A DNA stretch of 64,000 nt from Reinekea thalattae (GTDB taxonomy: Bacteria; Pseudomonadota; Gammaproteobacteria; Pseudomonadales; Natronospirillaceae). Each line of letters starts with the position of its first letter. Position 1 is the first letter of the stretch. The stretch spans positions 558,001 to 622,000 of the forward strand of contig NZ_VKAD01000001.1 in NCBI RefSeq assembly GCF_008041945.1. The letters run 5' to 3'. Below the pieces are notes generated by a model. It did no database searches, was not told the DNA's origin, and worked only from the letters and a program-made list of their open reading frames with translations. Shown piece by piece: positions 43,613 through 52,807 of this stretch. A program made the translations under genes and the position numbers.

Positions 43613-44824
43613 TTAACCTGCCATAGAGTTCATTTGCATAATAGGCAATACAATCGCTAATACGATCAACAATACAATTGCCCCCATGATTAAAATCATC
43701 AACGGTTCAAATAAACCTAAAACCGTTGAAATCAAATCCTGTACCGAACGCTCTTCTGCATCCGCTGTCTTCTGTAACATGCTGTCTAATTCGCCACTGG
43801 CTTCACCGCTGGCAATCATATGCAGCATCATCGGCCTAAAATAACCGGCTTCTGAAAGCGCTTTATATAAAGATTGCCCTTCACTGACCATAATCGCGGC
43901 AGCTGCCACCTTTTGTTGAATCGCTAAATTAGAAATAACTTGCGTCGCAATACGCATCGCTTCAACTAATGGCACGCCACTCGATGACAGCATGGCTACC
44001 GTGCCAATGAATCGTGCGGTATTAAAACCCAAACTGACTCGTCGTATCAGTGGTAATTTCAAGTAGAGCCGATGGGTTTTAATGCGACGTTCAGGTTTAC
44101 GGTTAAACTGTACTGCCGCCGCAATTATAAGCACGATGGCAAACAGAATTAGCCCCCAATAACGTTCGGTAAAAGCACTGACAGCGAGTAATACTCGTGT
44201 TGGCGTGGGTAAATCCTGACCCGTTGAAACGAAGACGCCGACAATATCCGGCACTACTGAGTTCAATAAGAACGCCACAATGGAGAGCGCGACCAGAGTT
44301 AAAATAACCGGATAAATACTGGCCATTTGAATTTGTTTTTGGATACGCTGTTGCTCTTCCATATAGTCCGCTAAACGGTTCATTACCTGATCTAAATGGC
44401 CGCTGTGCTCACCAGCGTTAACCGTTGCTTGATACAGTGTGGAGAAAGAACGTGGGTATTCTTTTATTGCAGCTGCCAAGCTGTAGCCTTCTAACACTTT
44501 GGCGCGGACACTTAATATAAGCGAACGAGTTCTGTTTTTTTCAGACTGCTCTGCCACTGCCTTGAGGCATTCTTCAAGCGGCATTCCGGAACTTACCAAT
44601 GTCGCCAATTGACGCGTCACCAATGCTAATTCCGATACCGAAAGTTTGGGTGTAAACAGAGTGAGTAATGGCTGCCGATTACGTTTTTGGCTAATGTGCA
44701 CCTGCTCAACCAACCAACCCTTCTCTCGCAGTTGCTGACGAACTTGACGTGCACTGTCGCCTTCTAATATGCCTTTTTGCTTTTTACCAGAGGCATCTAA
44801 AGCGACAAATTCAAACGCAGCCAT
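43613..44824 (-). CDS. gspF: Type II secretion inner-membrane protein GspF
   Basis: Polytopic platform protein, 403 residues, that couples ATP hydrolysis by GspE to pseudopilus assembly. Two homologous T2SSF cytoplasmic domains are visible: the first includes LVTRQLATLVSSGMPLEECL and the second FIGTVAMLSSSGVPLVEAM. Each is followed by membrane spans. The N terminus MAAFEFVALDASGKKQKGIL is the standard GspF opening. It is two bases after gspE and 12 before gspG. Confidence 0.94.
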   Translation of the reverse strand: MAAFEFVALDASGKKQKGILEGDSARQVRQQLREKGWLVEQVHISQKRNRQPLLTLFTPKLSVSELALVTRQLATLVSSGMPLEECLKAVAEQSEKNRTRSLILSVRAKVLEGYSLAAAIKEYPRSFSTLYQATVNAGEHSGHLDQVMNRLADYMEEQQRIQKQIQMASIYPVILTLVALSIVAFLLNSVVPDIVGVFVSTGQDLPTPTRVLLAVSAFTERYWGLILFAIVLIIAAAVQFNRKPERRIKTHRLYLKLPLIRRVSLGFNTARFIGTVAMLSSSGVPLVEAMRIATQVISNLAIQQKVAAAAIMVSEGQSLYKALSEAGYFRPMMLHMIASGEASGELDSMLQKTADAEERSVQDLISTVLGLFEPLMILIMGAIVLLIVLAIVLPIMQMNSMAG

Positions 44825-44826
44825 GA

Positions 44827-46296
44827 TCAGTAACTCCGATTAACACGTAACACCTCTTCGATGGTAGTGAGGCCCTGCAGGATTTTACTTTTACCATCGT
44901 CGATAATTGAATGCGCATGCTGACGCGCATAGTTTTCTAATTCAATGTCGCCAGCTTGGCTTTGAATAAGCTGACGCAAGGTATCATCAATTTGAATTAA
45001 TTCATAAACGCCGATACGGCCTCGAAAACCACTGCCTTTACATTCTGAACAACCAACCGCTTTATAAATAGGCTGTTGGTTATGCTCTGCTAAATCCAAA
45101 AAAGTACGCTCGCTTTCATCCGGTAAATGCGCCATCTTGCAGTCTGGGCATAGAGTTCGCACCAGCCGTTGAGACACCAGACCAATTAGACTGGAAGCCA
45201 ATAAGAAAGGTTCAATCCCCATATCTTGCAATCGCGTCACCGCACCGACGGCAGAGTTAGTATGCAGCGTACTCAACACGAGGTGACCTGTTAAACTGGC
45301 TTGCACGGCAATTTCTGCCGTTTCGCTATCACGAATTTCACCGATCATAACGACATCAGGATCCTGTCGTAAAATTGCTCGCAAGCCTCGAGCAAAGGTC
45401 ATATCAACCTTGCTATTAACCTGAGTCTGGCCGATACCTGGCAAGCCATATTCAATCGGGTCTTCAACCGTCATGATGTTCCGAATATGACTATTCAGCG
45501 ATTGCAAAGCAGCATAAAGGCTGGTGGTTTTACCTGAGCCTGTTGGGCCGGTGACCAAAATAATGCCATGCGGCCGAGAAATTAGATTTTCAAACTTAGT
45601 TAAATCGGCACTCGCCAACCCTAGGTGAGCTAAGTCCAGTCGGCCAGCCTTTTTATCAAGCAAGCGCAATACAATCCGTTCGCCATGATTTGCTGGAATA
45701 GTCGAGACACGTAAATCTACTTCACGACCGGCTACACGCAGTGAGATACGACCATCTTGCGGCAAACGTTTTTCAGCAATGTCTAACTTTGACATGACCT
45801 TAATACGGGAAATTAATAATGGCGCCAACGCACGCTTAGGTTGTACCACTTCACGCAACACGCCATCGACACGAAAGCGAATTGACAGCCGTTTTTCAAA
45901 GGTTTCGATATGAATGTCGGAAGCGTTTTCGCGCACCGCTTCCGTTAAGATCGCATTAATTAAACGAATGATCGGAGCGTCATCAACCTGATCCATGAGG
46001 TCGGTCGTTTCCGGTAAAGCATCAGCGAGACTGGATAGATCCATGTTGTCGCCTAAACCTTCAACCATTTGCATGGTCTCTTCTGAGTCGACCTGATAAG
46101 CACGATTAAGGGCATCCGAAAAATCACTGTCACTGACTAACGCTAGCGGCAAGACTGTGGCAATAAAACGTTGTGTTTCTTGGATAGCCATTAAATCAGC
46201 ATCGGCTCGATACAAAATTCGAGCACCGTCAGGACCGTCACTGTCGACGATAACACCCTGACGTTTTGCGAATGAAAAAGGCACCTGCTGATCCAT
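44827..46296 (-). CDS. gspE: Type II secretion ATPase GspE
   Basis: Cytoplasmic hexameric ATPase that powers the type II secretion system. The 489 residues include the N2 domain, then the RecA-like core with Walker A GPTGSGKTT (Lys256), the Asp-box region IRNIMTVEDPIEY, Walker B LRAILRQDPDVVMIGEIRD and the His-box LVLSTLHTN. A four-cysteine zinc site follows (CPDC and CSEC). It is the first gsp gene of the cluster here. Immediately upstream is the sensor-like gene rather than gspD, so gspC and gspD are absent from their usual place. Confidence 0.94.
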   Translation of the reverse strand: MDQQVPFSFAKRQGVIVDSDGPDGARILYRADADLMAIQETQRFIATVLPLALVSDSDFSDALNRAYQVDSEETMQMVEGLGDNMDLSSLADALPETTDLMDQVDDAPIIRLINAILTEAVRENASDIHIETFEKRLSIRFRVDGVLREVVQPKRALAPLLISRIKVMSKLDIAEKRLPQDGRISLRVAGREVDLRVSTIPANHGERIVLRLLDKKAGRLDLAHLGLASADLTKFENLISRPHGIILVTGPTGSGKTTSLYAALQSLNSHIRNIMTVEDPIEYGLPGIGQTQVNSKVDMTFARGLRAILRQDPDVVMIGEIRDSETAEIAVQASLTGHLVLSTLHTNSAVGAVTRLQDMGIEPFLLASSLIGLVSQRLVRTLCPDCKMAHLPDESERTFLDLAEHNQQPIYKAVGCSECKGSGFRGRIGVYELIQIDDTLRQLIQSQAGDIELENYARQHAHSIIDDGKSKILQGLTTIEEVLRVNRSY

Positions 46297-46379
46297 ACTT
46301 TTACCTAACTGACTATTTTAACTCATTAAAAAACATTAACTTCTGCAATACGATCGAGAACAAACGATGATTGGGTTTG

Positions 46380-48536
46380 CTAACCTACCCATCGCTGAAT
46401 CAATTGCACCACATCATCTAACTGCAGAGGTTTAATTAAGAAATCATCGACACCTGCGGTGAGGCTTTCACGCTCAAATTCAGGGTCCTGCTCGGCAGAC
46501 ATCATGATAATGGGGACATGCAGCCCGGTTGACTGTTCCGTCTGGCGAATCACCTGCGTTGTCTCTAAGGCGTTCCGCATTGGCATTTCGCTATCCATTA
46601 AAATTAAATCATAATTTGTTTTTTGCATCATTTCTGTGACTTCAATGCCATTGGTACAGGTGTCTACTTCGGCACCAACCTGATCGAGAAGTTTCAAAAT
46701 TACTTTTTGGCTTAATAAATTATTATCAGCCACTAAGATTTTGGTGTCAGTGAAATGGAACTGAACCTGTTGATCGGCAGCACCCTGCTTATCGTTTGCA
46801 TCTCGCAATGCCGATAATAACTGATCGCGTGCCACGGGTTTTTCAACAAAAATAAACTCGACACTGAGTTCGTCTAGTAATTTATGTTGCAGCTCAGATG
46901 CATATAAAACGTAACGCGCTTGAGCGCTAAAGCTTGCCTGCAAACTATTAATTTTTTTCAGCTGTTTACGTGCTTTTTTGTCATCAACCGGAACATTGAT
47001 AAACACAAAATCACTTTCAATAGCGTCACTCTGTTGCAGCAAGTCATCAATTTTCCAAACCGAAATATTCATACCCCAGCTTTCAAATTCAGCGGCCAGG
47101 GAGCGACGATTTTGCGGGCTTAGATCAATAAGCACAATGGACTTACCCGCCATATACTTACTGGGTTTAAATGAGCTTGCTTGTTGGCTGGTTGTTTTGA
47201 TCGGTAACTGTACTGAAATTTTATGCAGCTCACCTTTCGACTCGGCATCCAGCGTTGCGCCCATTGCTTTAAACTGAGCACTGGCGATCATTAGCGTGAG
47301 CTGCTCAACAACGTCTTCATCTTCTGGTAATTCACCCAACTGACGTTCGATAACACTAAGCAGTTCGGCGTTACTAATTTGGCTATTTTCAAAATAAAAA
47401 GTCAGCAGCAAAGCGTCTTCATCGTGCTTACTGATCGAATTAATTTTAACCGTGATCTCACCCTGCGTTGCCATATCAATGGTGAAGTCAATCATCCTGC
47501 GGAACGCGTTAGTCAGCCAAATAGGGTCGGACTCAATACGCTCTGGCACTTCAGGATGGTAAAGATAAGACAGCTCTCTGCCCTTTTCGTGAGCTTTGCC
47601 ACCCATTTCTGATAACGCAGTTTCTAGCGTTTTACGTAAATTGAACACACTAGAATCTGGTGCTTTGCGATCGCGCTGATCAAGAAACGCCTCTAAGTCT
47701 TTGATCAGATCAAGCATGGAATAACCAGAGCGTTTAGCAATGCGTAACATACCTTGGTTTTCAACATCATTATCATCGACAGAGAGCGTACCAAGCACAC
47801 CAATCAAACTGCCTAATGGATTTTTTAATCGATTTAATAGCTGCCGAATAAAACGTCGGTTAGACGTTATGCGAATGCTGTTGGCTTCACGAGCCTGCTC
47901 AAACGCAGACAAACGTAATTTATATTCATGGTTTCTAGCCAAAAAGGTCCAGATAAGTTCAGCCATACGAGAGCCAGTACCGACCAAATAGAAGTAGGCC
48001 ATAATAATGCCCGCACCAACGGCGGTAGAGGCCGCGGAGGTCTGGATAAAGGTAAAATAGAAAAATAACGGGCCAAGAAGAATGGCCAGAAAATAGCGCA
48101 CTGCATTACCATACAACGAATACACAAAGGTACCGCCCGTAGCGATGGCAGAAGTATAGAGAATGCCTAATAGCATCATCGGCTCTTCTGGTAGCGTTGC
48201 TAGCCGATAAACAATATAGCTAGACCAAGTGCCGGCATGCATAAAGCCGGAGACAATAAAAACTTCACGCCAATGTCCTGGGCCTTTAGCGTATAGGCTT
48301 TCAAACTGGGTTATGAGTATGAAACGCCAAGCGGCCATAATAAACAGAAGCAAGCCGAAGAAATAAACAATATTCGGGGCATCTTCGCTCTGTAGTAAGT
48401 GCCACTCAATGATGACGTACAGCACAAAGTGCATCAACGCACTGGGCAAACCTTGCCTGCTCAATGTTTGATCAATCTTCTTTAAGATCGCGCGATCTTT
48501 TTGTGCCTTGAATTTAGGCTTAAAAAACAGACCCAT
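46380..48536 (-). CDS. Degenerate hybrid sensor kinase with pseudo-receiver and intact C-terminal receiver
   Basis: 718-residue protein. Residues about 30-195 form six or so membrane helices. The region where a histidine kinase core belongs has Asn235 instead of the phospho-acceptor His (LLNRLKNPLGSLIGVL). The ATP-binding part lacks clear N, G1 and G2 boxes (for example ENSQIS where DxGxG is expected). A first receiver-like domain (from about residue 455) has Asn in place of the phospho-Asp (VFINVPV). The final receiver is canonical, with VADNNL, Asp648 in LILMDSEMP and Lys in LIKP. It is probably a membrane scaffold or receiver phosphorylated by another kinase. It is 83 bases upstream of gspE, same strand. 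Confidence 0.8.
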   Translation of the reverse strand: MGLFFKPKFKAQKDRAILKKIDQTLSRQGLPSALMHFVLYVIIEWHLLQSEDAPNIVYFFGLLLFIMAAWRFILITQFESLYAKGPGHWREVFIVSGFMHAGTWSSYIVYRLATLPEEPMMLLGILYTSAIATGGTFVYSLYGNAVRYFLAILLGPLFFYFTFIQTSAASTAVGAGIIMAYFYLVGTGSRMAELIWTFLARNHEYKLRLSAFEQAREANSIRITSNRRFIRQLLNRLKNPLGSLIGVLGTLSVDDNDVENQGMLRIAKRSGYSMLDLIKDLEAFLDQRDRKAPDSSVFNLRKTLETALSEMGGKAHEKGRELSYLYHPEVPERIESDPIWLTNAFRRMIDFTIDMATQGEITVKINSISKHDEDALLLTFYFENSQISNAELLSVIERQLGELPEDEDVVEQLTLMIASAQFKAMGATLDAESKGELHKISVQLPIKTTSQQASSFKPSKYMAGKSIVLIDLSPQNRRSLAAEFESWGMNISVWKIDDLLQQSDAIESDFVFINVPVDDKKARKQLKKINSLQASFSAQARYVLYASELQHKLLDELSVEFIFVEKPVARDQLLSALRDANDKQGAADQQVQFHFTDTKILVADNNLLSQKVILKLLDQVGAEVDTCTNGIEVTEMMQKTNYDLILMDSEMPMRNALETTQVIRQTEQSTGLHVPIIMMSAEQDPEFERESLTAGVDDFLIKPLQLDDVVQLIQRWVG

Positions 48537-48678
48537 ATTGCCGCCGTGTTATCGGTATAGAAAGCTGGCTACTATACGCTTAAGTTGCTATCGACCCAAG
48601 CAAACAGTACATACCATTGGGCATTATGGATCAATCAAATAGACTTTTAATACTAAGGTATAGTTTATTGTTAATTTG

Positions 48679-49296
48679 CTAGCTGCCGCCCTTCTCTAAA
48701 TTAATACTGGTTAGGTTTTGCAGTGCTTTGAGCAAAAACTGAGTAAACGCCCGCCGATCTTGAACCAGATTATAAAAGCGGTCGGTTTCTGCAATACTGC
48801 AGAATCCACGCGCCATTGCCCACACCAATGCATAATAGGCGTAAGCATCCTCACGGTCGGCTGATAGAGGTAAATGACTGGCGACCACCTCGGTGAACTC
48901 CGAGATATGCTGCTGGTTTAAAGCTTTCCAATTCAGATAGCGTTCGCATCTATTATTGCTTTCGTCGAGTTCAACTTCTATCTCGATTAACAAGCGAAAT
49001 TTTTCGATGTCTTCAATACGGAACAACAAGAAGTCTTCCAACAGCTTAGAAAGGCTTTCACGTTTACGCATATCCGAAATTCGCGAACCGAAGTCCTGCT
49101 CATTTTCTAACAAGATTGCGGCGTAAAGGTCCTGCTTGTTTTCAAAGTGCTTATAGAATTGGGCTTTGCTGAAGCCAGTTGATTTTATCAGGTGAGCAAT
49201 ACTGGTTCGGCTGGGGCCGTTGATCATGAATATCTTTACAGAGGATTGAACCACAGCTCGCTCAATCGCCGACGGTTCATGAATAATACGCGCCAT
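48679..49296 (-). CDS. TetR-family transcriptional regulator
   Basis: 205-residue regulator. The N-terminal helix-turn-helix is VVQSSVKIFMINGPSRTSIA to LIKSTGFSKAQFYKHFENKQ, followed by the usual ligand-binding helical domain. The ATG at 49296 has AAGGA nine bases upstream; the frame continues to a TTG at 49356 next to holB, but that start lacks support. It is downstream of holB on the same strand, where pilZ often sits in related genomes. The target gene is not obvious; the adjacent sensor-like gene or distant genes are possible. Confidence 0.87.
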   Translation of the reverse strand: MARIIHEPSAIERAVVQSSVKIFMINGPSRTSIAHLIKSTGFSKAQFYKHFENKQDLYAAILLENEQDFGSRISDMRKRESLSKLLEDFLLFRIEDIEKFRLLIEIEVELDESNNRCERYLNWKALNQQHISEFTEVVASHLPLSADREDAYAYYALVWAMARGFCSIAETDRFYNLVQDRRAFTQFLLKALQNLTSINLEKGGS

Positions 49297-49356
49297 AGCC
49301 AATATCCTTAACTCTTGCGATGTGGGCTCGCAACTGATTAATGACAGGTTAAACAA

Positions 49357-50331
49357 TCAGGATTGGATCGACAACCACTGACTGGCGATTCCTTCTGCCA
49401 TCATCTGAGGGTTTAAATTTGCCTGCCGACTGATCGCGGATAACTTATTAACCAGATAATCACGCAAAGCAAACAGCCGAGAGGCATCTTGCTTGACTAA
49501 CGATTCAATGACAGTCGTGCTGATACCGGTATAGCTTAATGAGCTTTGCTGCTGCGCCCGTATTGCCGTATCAAGCCACAACATCATTTGCCGGATCAAC
49601 GCCGCCATGTCTTGACCTGAAATGTATCGGCTCAGCTCCATAAACTGCTTTTCCGTCGCCAACTTTGCTTCTGTTTCTTGCCAGCGTTGCACATCTTGTT
49701 CGGTTAGTTTTGCAGCAAGCATTGGGTGACCATTGGTAATGGCCAGAGCCAATTCGGGCAAGTTTTGATAACCCTGTTGCTGCAAAAATGCCGCTGCCTG
49801 AGCTTCTGTTGGTCGCGCTAATGTTTGGATTCGACATCGAGACCTCAATGTCGGTAGCAACCGGCTCAGTTCGTGAGTGGCTAAAAATATGTAGGTGTTC
49901 GCCGCTGGCTCTTCTAATATTTTGAGTAACGCATTGGCGGCACTTAGATTCATGCATTCGGCCGACTCTATACGAACCACCTTATTGCCGCCCTGTTGTG
50001 CAGTGCCAGTAACCTTTTGCACTATGCTGCGAATAGCATCGACTTTAATGGTTTGGCTTTTACCTTCTGGCTCGATACGAACATAATCAGGGTGGTGCTT
50101 AGTTGCAAAAAGCTTGCAAGACTTACATTCGCCACAAGCCTGATTAGCCTGCAATTGCGTGCAAAATAATGCCTCTATTATTTTATCCGTTAAAACTTCG
50201 CGGCCATCACCTGCATGCCCAACCAATAAAATTCCGTGCGGCAAACGGCCCTGACGATACTGAGTTAACAGCTTATCTTGGTCAGCGGTAAGCCAAATTG
50301 GGACAGTTTGAACGTCAGTGGCACTATGCAA
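49357..50331 (-). CDS. holB: DNA polymerase III delta-prime subunit
   Basis: Clamp-loader subunit that, with delta and DnaX, opens and loads the beta clamp during replication. The 324 residues have the AAA+ fold with the zinc-binding CGECKSC module, LPHGILLVGHAG in place of an active P-loop (as normal for delta-prime), and the SRC motif in LPTLRSRCRI. I start at TTG 50331 because GGAG lies seven bases upstream and the family begins about there; a longer frame from 50352 is also TTG-initiated. It overlaps the tmk stop by eight bases. Confidence 0.9.
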   Translation of the reverse strand: MHSATDVQTVPIWLTADQDKLLTQYRQGRLPHGILLVGHAGDGREVLTDKIIEALFCTQLQANQACGECKSCKLFATKHHPDYVRIEPEGKSQTIKVDAIRSIVQKVTGTAQQGGNKVVRIESAECMNLSAANALLKILEEPAANTYIFLATHELSRLLPTLRSRCRIQTLARPTEAQAAAFLQQQGYQNLPELALAITNGHPMLAAKLTEQDVQRWQETEAKLATEKQFMELSRYISGQDMAALIRQMMLWLDTAIRAQQQSSLSYTGISTTVIESLVKQDASRLFALRDYLVNKLSAISRQANLNPQMMAEGIASQWLSIQS

Positions 50332-50944
50332 AATGAAGCTCCAATGCTGCAATTAATTCGCGCGATACCTGATCAACATCGTTGTTGGCATTGATGCGTA
50401 AAAACCGCTGAGGTTGTTTTTCGGCGCGGCTGGCGTAAGCATCACGACAACGATTAAAGAACGCCATGTCTTCTTGTTCAATCCGATCCAGTGCACCTCG
50501 ATTACTGGCTCGGCTTAAACCTACTTCTGCATCACAGTCGAACCAAATAGTCAGATCCGGCTGAAAGCCTTCAAGAACGGTATTTTCCAATTGCTGAATC
50601 AATTCTGCAGCTAACATCCTGCCGCCACCCTGATAGGCATAGGTCGCATCGGTAAAGCGATCACTCAACACCCACTTGCCTGCCGCAAGCGATGGTTTAA
50701 TCAGCGTTTCAACGTGCTGTTTACGAGCCGCAAAAACCAGCAACAGTTCAGCAATTGGATCGATCTCTTCTTCGTGCGTCGCCAATACTAATTCACGAAT
50801 AGCTTCAGCCACCGGTGTACCGCCGGGCTCTCGGGTTCTCACTAACTCAACGCCGCGCTCGGTTAGCCAATTCATTAATACAGCGGCTTGCGTGGTTTTG
50901 CCAGCTCCTTCTAGCCCCTCAATAGAAATAAAAAGTGGCTTCAC
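50324..50944 (-). CDS. tmk: Thymidylate kinase
   Basis: dTMP kinase producing dTDP in thymidine nucleotide synthesis. The 206 residues have P-loop IEGLEGAGKTTQ at positions 8-19, TREPGGTPVAEAIR with the catalytic Arg, the DR(Y/F) motif in VLSDRFTDATYAYQGGGR and a lid region rich in Arg. The start is GTG 50944, overlapping the mltG stop as GTGA. The gene lies in the conserved pabC-mltG-tmk-holB order. Confidence 0.94.
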   Translation of the reverse strand: MKPLFISIEGLEGAGKTTQAAVLMNWLTERGVELVRTREPGGTPVAEAIRELVLATHEEEIDPIAELLLVFAARKQHVETLIKPSLAAGKWVLSDRFTDATYAYQGGGRMLAAELIQQLENTVLEGFQPDLTIWFDCDAEVGLSRASNRGALDRIEQEDMAFFNRCRDAYASRAEKQPQRFLRINANNDVDQVSRELIAALELHFA

Positions 50945-51984
50945 TCTGCTGTTGCCTCTTGCGCCGGAGCGGATTGATAGTCTTCGCGACGGCCAAAACG
51001 CTGATACTGCCTTACCGCAGCATTATGTTCTTTTAACGTACTGGAAAAATAATGCGTGCCGTCACCCTTGGCAACAAAGAAAATAGACTCGCCATCGGCT
51101 GGGTTCAAGGCTGCCCAGATAGCTTCTCGTCCTGGGTTAGCGATTGGCGTTGGCGGCAAACCACCACGAGTGTAAGTATTGTACGGCGTATCGGTACGTA
51201 AGTGTCTGCGGGTAATATTGCCATCAAAATCAGCACCCAATCCGTAAATAACCGTAGGGTCTGTTTGCAAGCGCATGCGGCGCTCTAAACGGCGCGTAAA
51301 AACGCCAGCAATCTCTGGCCGCTCAAACGCAGCTCCGGTTTCTTTTTCAACAATAGATGCCAAAATCAAAGCTTCATAAGGCGTGCTGACCGCTGTTTTT
51401 TCTGATCGCTCAGCCCAAAGTTGATCAAGCTGCGTCTGCATACGCGAATAGGCTAAGCGTAAAATATCGATATCACGCGTACCCGATTCAAACAAATAGG
51501 TATCAGGGAATAGCCAACCTTCTAAGTTTTCTAATTCTGGGTCAACTTGTAATGCAATCTGTTCAAGGCTGAGGCCATCAAGTGTTTGAGTTAAATAGCT
51601 GTTTGCACGAATAACGACTAGATAATCAGTGACCGTCTTACCTTCGATAAAGCGCACCGAGCGCAGTATCTTTTCGCCACGAACAAATTGCTCAATGATT
51701 TCATCGACTGTCATCTGACTCGACAGTTCATACTCACCGCTTTGGATATTCGTTTTACCTTGAAAGCGCAACCAGAGTTCGTGCACACGCGGGTAAGCAA
51801 CCCAGCCCTGATTAGAAAAATCGTTCAGTACTCTTTTTAATGAAGAGCCTTTTGCCACTGTGTAATGCTGTGTTTCTGTAGAGAAATTAATTGGCTTATT
51901 TAATTCTCGCAGTACAAGGCTTGCACTGATTAAAGCCACAGTAAGGAACAGGACAATGGCACTGACTATAATTTTTTTGATCAC
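50941..51984 (-). CDS. mltG: Endolytic murein transglycosylase MltG
   Basis: Inner-membrane lytic transglycosylase that cuts nascent glycan strands and is thought to set their length. A single N-terminal membrane helix (IIVSAIVLFLTVALISASL) anchors the YceG-type LysM-like and catalytic domain in the periplasm. The catalytic Glu is in LASIVEKETG, and YNTYTRGGLPPTPIANPG is the family signature. The 347 residues match E. coli (340). The GTG start at 51984 has weak ribosome-site support. It is 12 bases after pabC and overlaps tmk. Confidence 0.93.
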   Translation of the reverse strand: MIKKIIVSAIVLFLTVALISASLVLRELNKPINFSTETQHYTVAKGSSLKRVLNDFSNQGWVAYPRVHELWLRFQGKTNIQSGEYELSSQMTVDEIIEQFVRGEKILRSVRFIEGKTVTDYLVVIRANSYLTQTLDGLSLEQIALQVDPELENLEGWLFPDTYLFESGTRDIDILRLAYSRMQTQLDQLWAERSEKTAVSTPYEALILASIVEKETGAAFERPEIAGVFTRRLERRMRLQTDPTVIYGLGADFDGNITRRHLRTDTPYNTYTRGGLPPTPIANPGREAIWAALNPADGESIFFVAKGDGTHYFSSTLKEHNAAVRQYQRFGRREDYQSAPAQEATAE

Positions 51985-51996
51985 AAAATTTTCACT

Positions 51997-52776
51997 TTAT
52001 TCTGAAGTTAGATCGGAGCATACCAGCAATGCACGACCCTGAAGTTCAGAGATCGGTACAATGCCTATAAGGCTGTTGGTTATAAAAGCGGACTCGATAT
52101 CATCGAGAACGGCAACGTCAATGTCACGTTCTTCTATGTCGTATCGCTGCATTAACGACTGTTTATAGATACCCTCGACACCGGCCTTTTTCAATAAAGG
52201 CGTTTGCCATTTACCGTGGATTTTAAAAAACACATTGGTCATCGTACCCTGAATGATATGTTGTTTTGCATCCAGCATCAGCACTTCATCTGCACCCAAC
52301 TGTCTTGCAGTCTGCCGGGCTAATACCGAGTCGAGGCGATTCAAATGTTTAAGGCCCACTAAGGCTGTACTTTCGGTCACAGGAATATCAGACACCATAA
52401 CGCAGGCGCCCTGCTCTGCCCAAGCAGGCTTTGAGTAGTCTGAGAGTTGAATCACAGTGTCAGATAGTTGCTCAGTTGGTACAAAATCGTAACCACGACC
52501 AGCACTTTGGCGCAGCACCATAACTTTGAGTACATGAGGAGACTGTAGATTTTTACACAGGTGGGTAAGGCTATCGTGCAACTCAGCAAGCTGAGCTTCA
52601 GAGTAATTAAGCTGTAGCCGCTTAATACCACGTGCAAGGCGTTCTAAATGTTGGCTGAGAAAATGGGGCCCCTGCTGATCAACGTAAATCGTTTCAAAGA
52701 GGCCATCACCGTAAGCTAAGGCACGATGAGAAACAGGCAAGGTGCCTGCTTCTCCATTAAGTAGACTAATATTCAT
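51997..52776 (-). CDS. pabC: Aminodeoxychorismate lyase
   Basis: PLP-dependent lyase that converts 4-amino-4-deoxychorismate to p-aminobenzoate and pyruvate in folate synthesis. The 259 residues of fold type IV begin MNISLLNGEAGTLPVSHRAL followed by AYGDGLFETI, with the PLP lysine in GLKHLNRLDS and the C-terminal FITNSLIGIVPI. It lies 31 bases after fabF in the conserved order. It has no obvious Shine-Dalgarno site. Confidence 0.92.
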   Translation of the reverse strand: MNISLLNGEAGTLPVSHRALAYGDGLFETIYVDQQGPHFLSQHLERLARGIKRLQLNYSEAQLAELHDSLTHLCKNLQSPHVLKVMVLRQSAGRGYDFVPTEQLSDTVIQLSDYSKPAWAEQGACVMVSDIPVTESTALVGLKHLNRLDSVLARQTARQLGADEVLMLDAKQHIIQGTMTNVFFKIHGKWQTPLLKKAGVEGIYKQSLMQRYDIEERDIDVAVLDDIESAFITNSLIGIVPISELQGRALLVCSDLTSE

Positions 52777-52807
52777 GCAAATAAGGTCTTAGACAAAGAT
52801 ATGTCGA

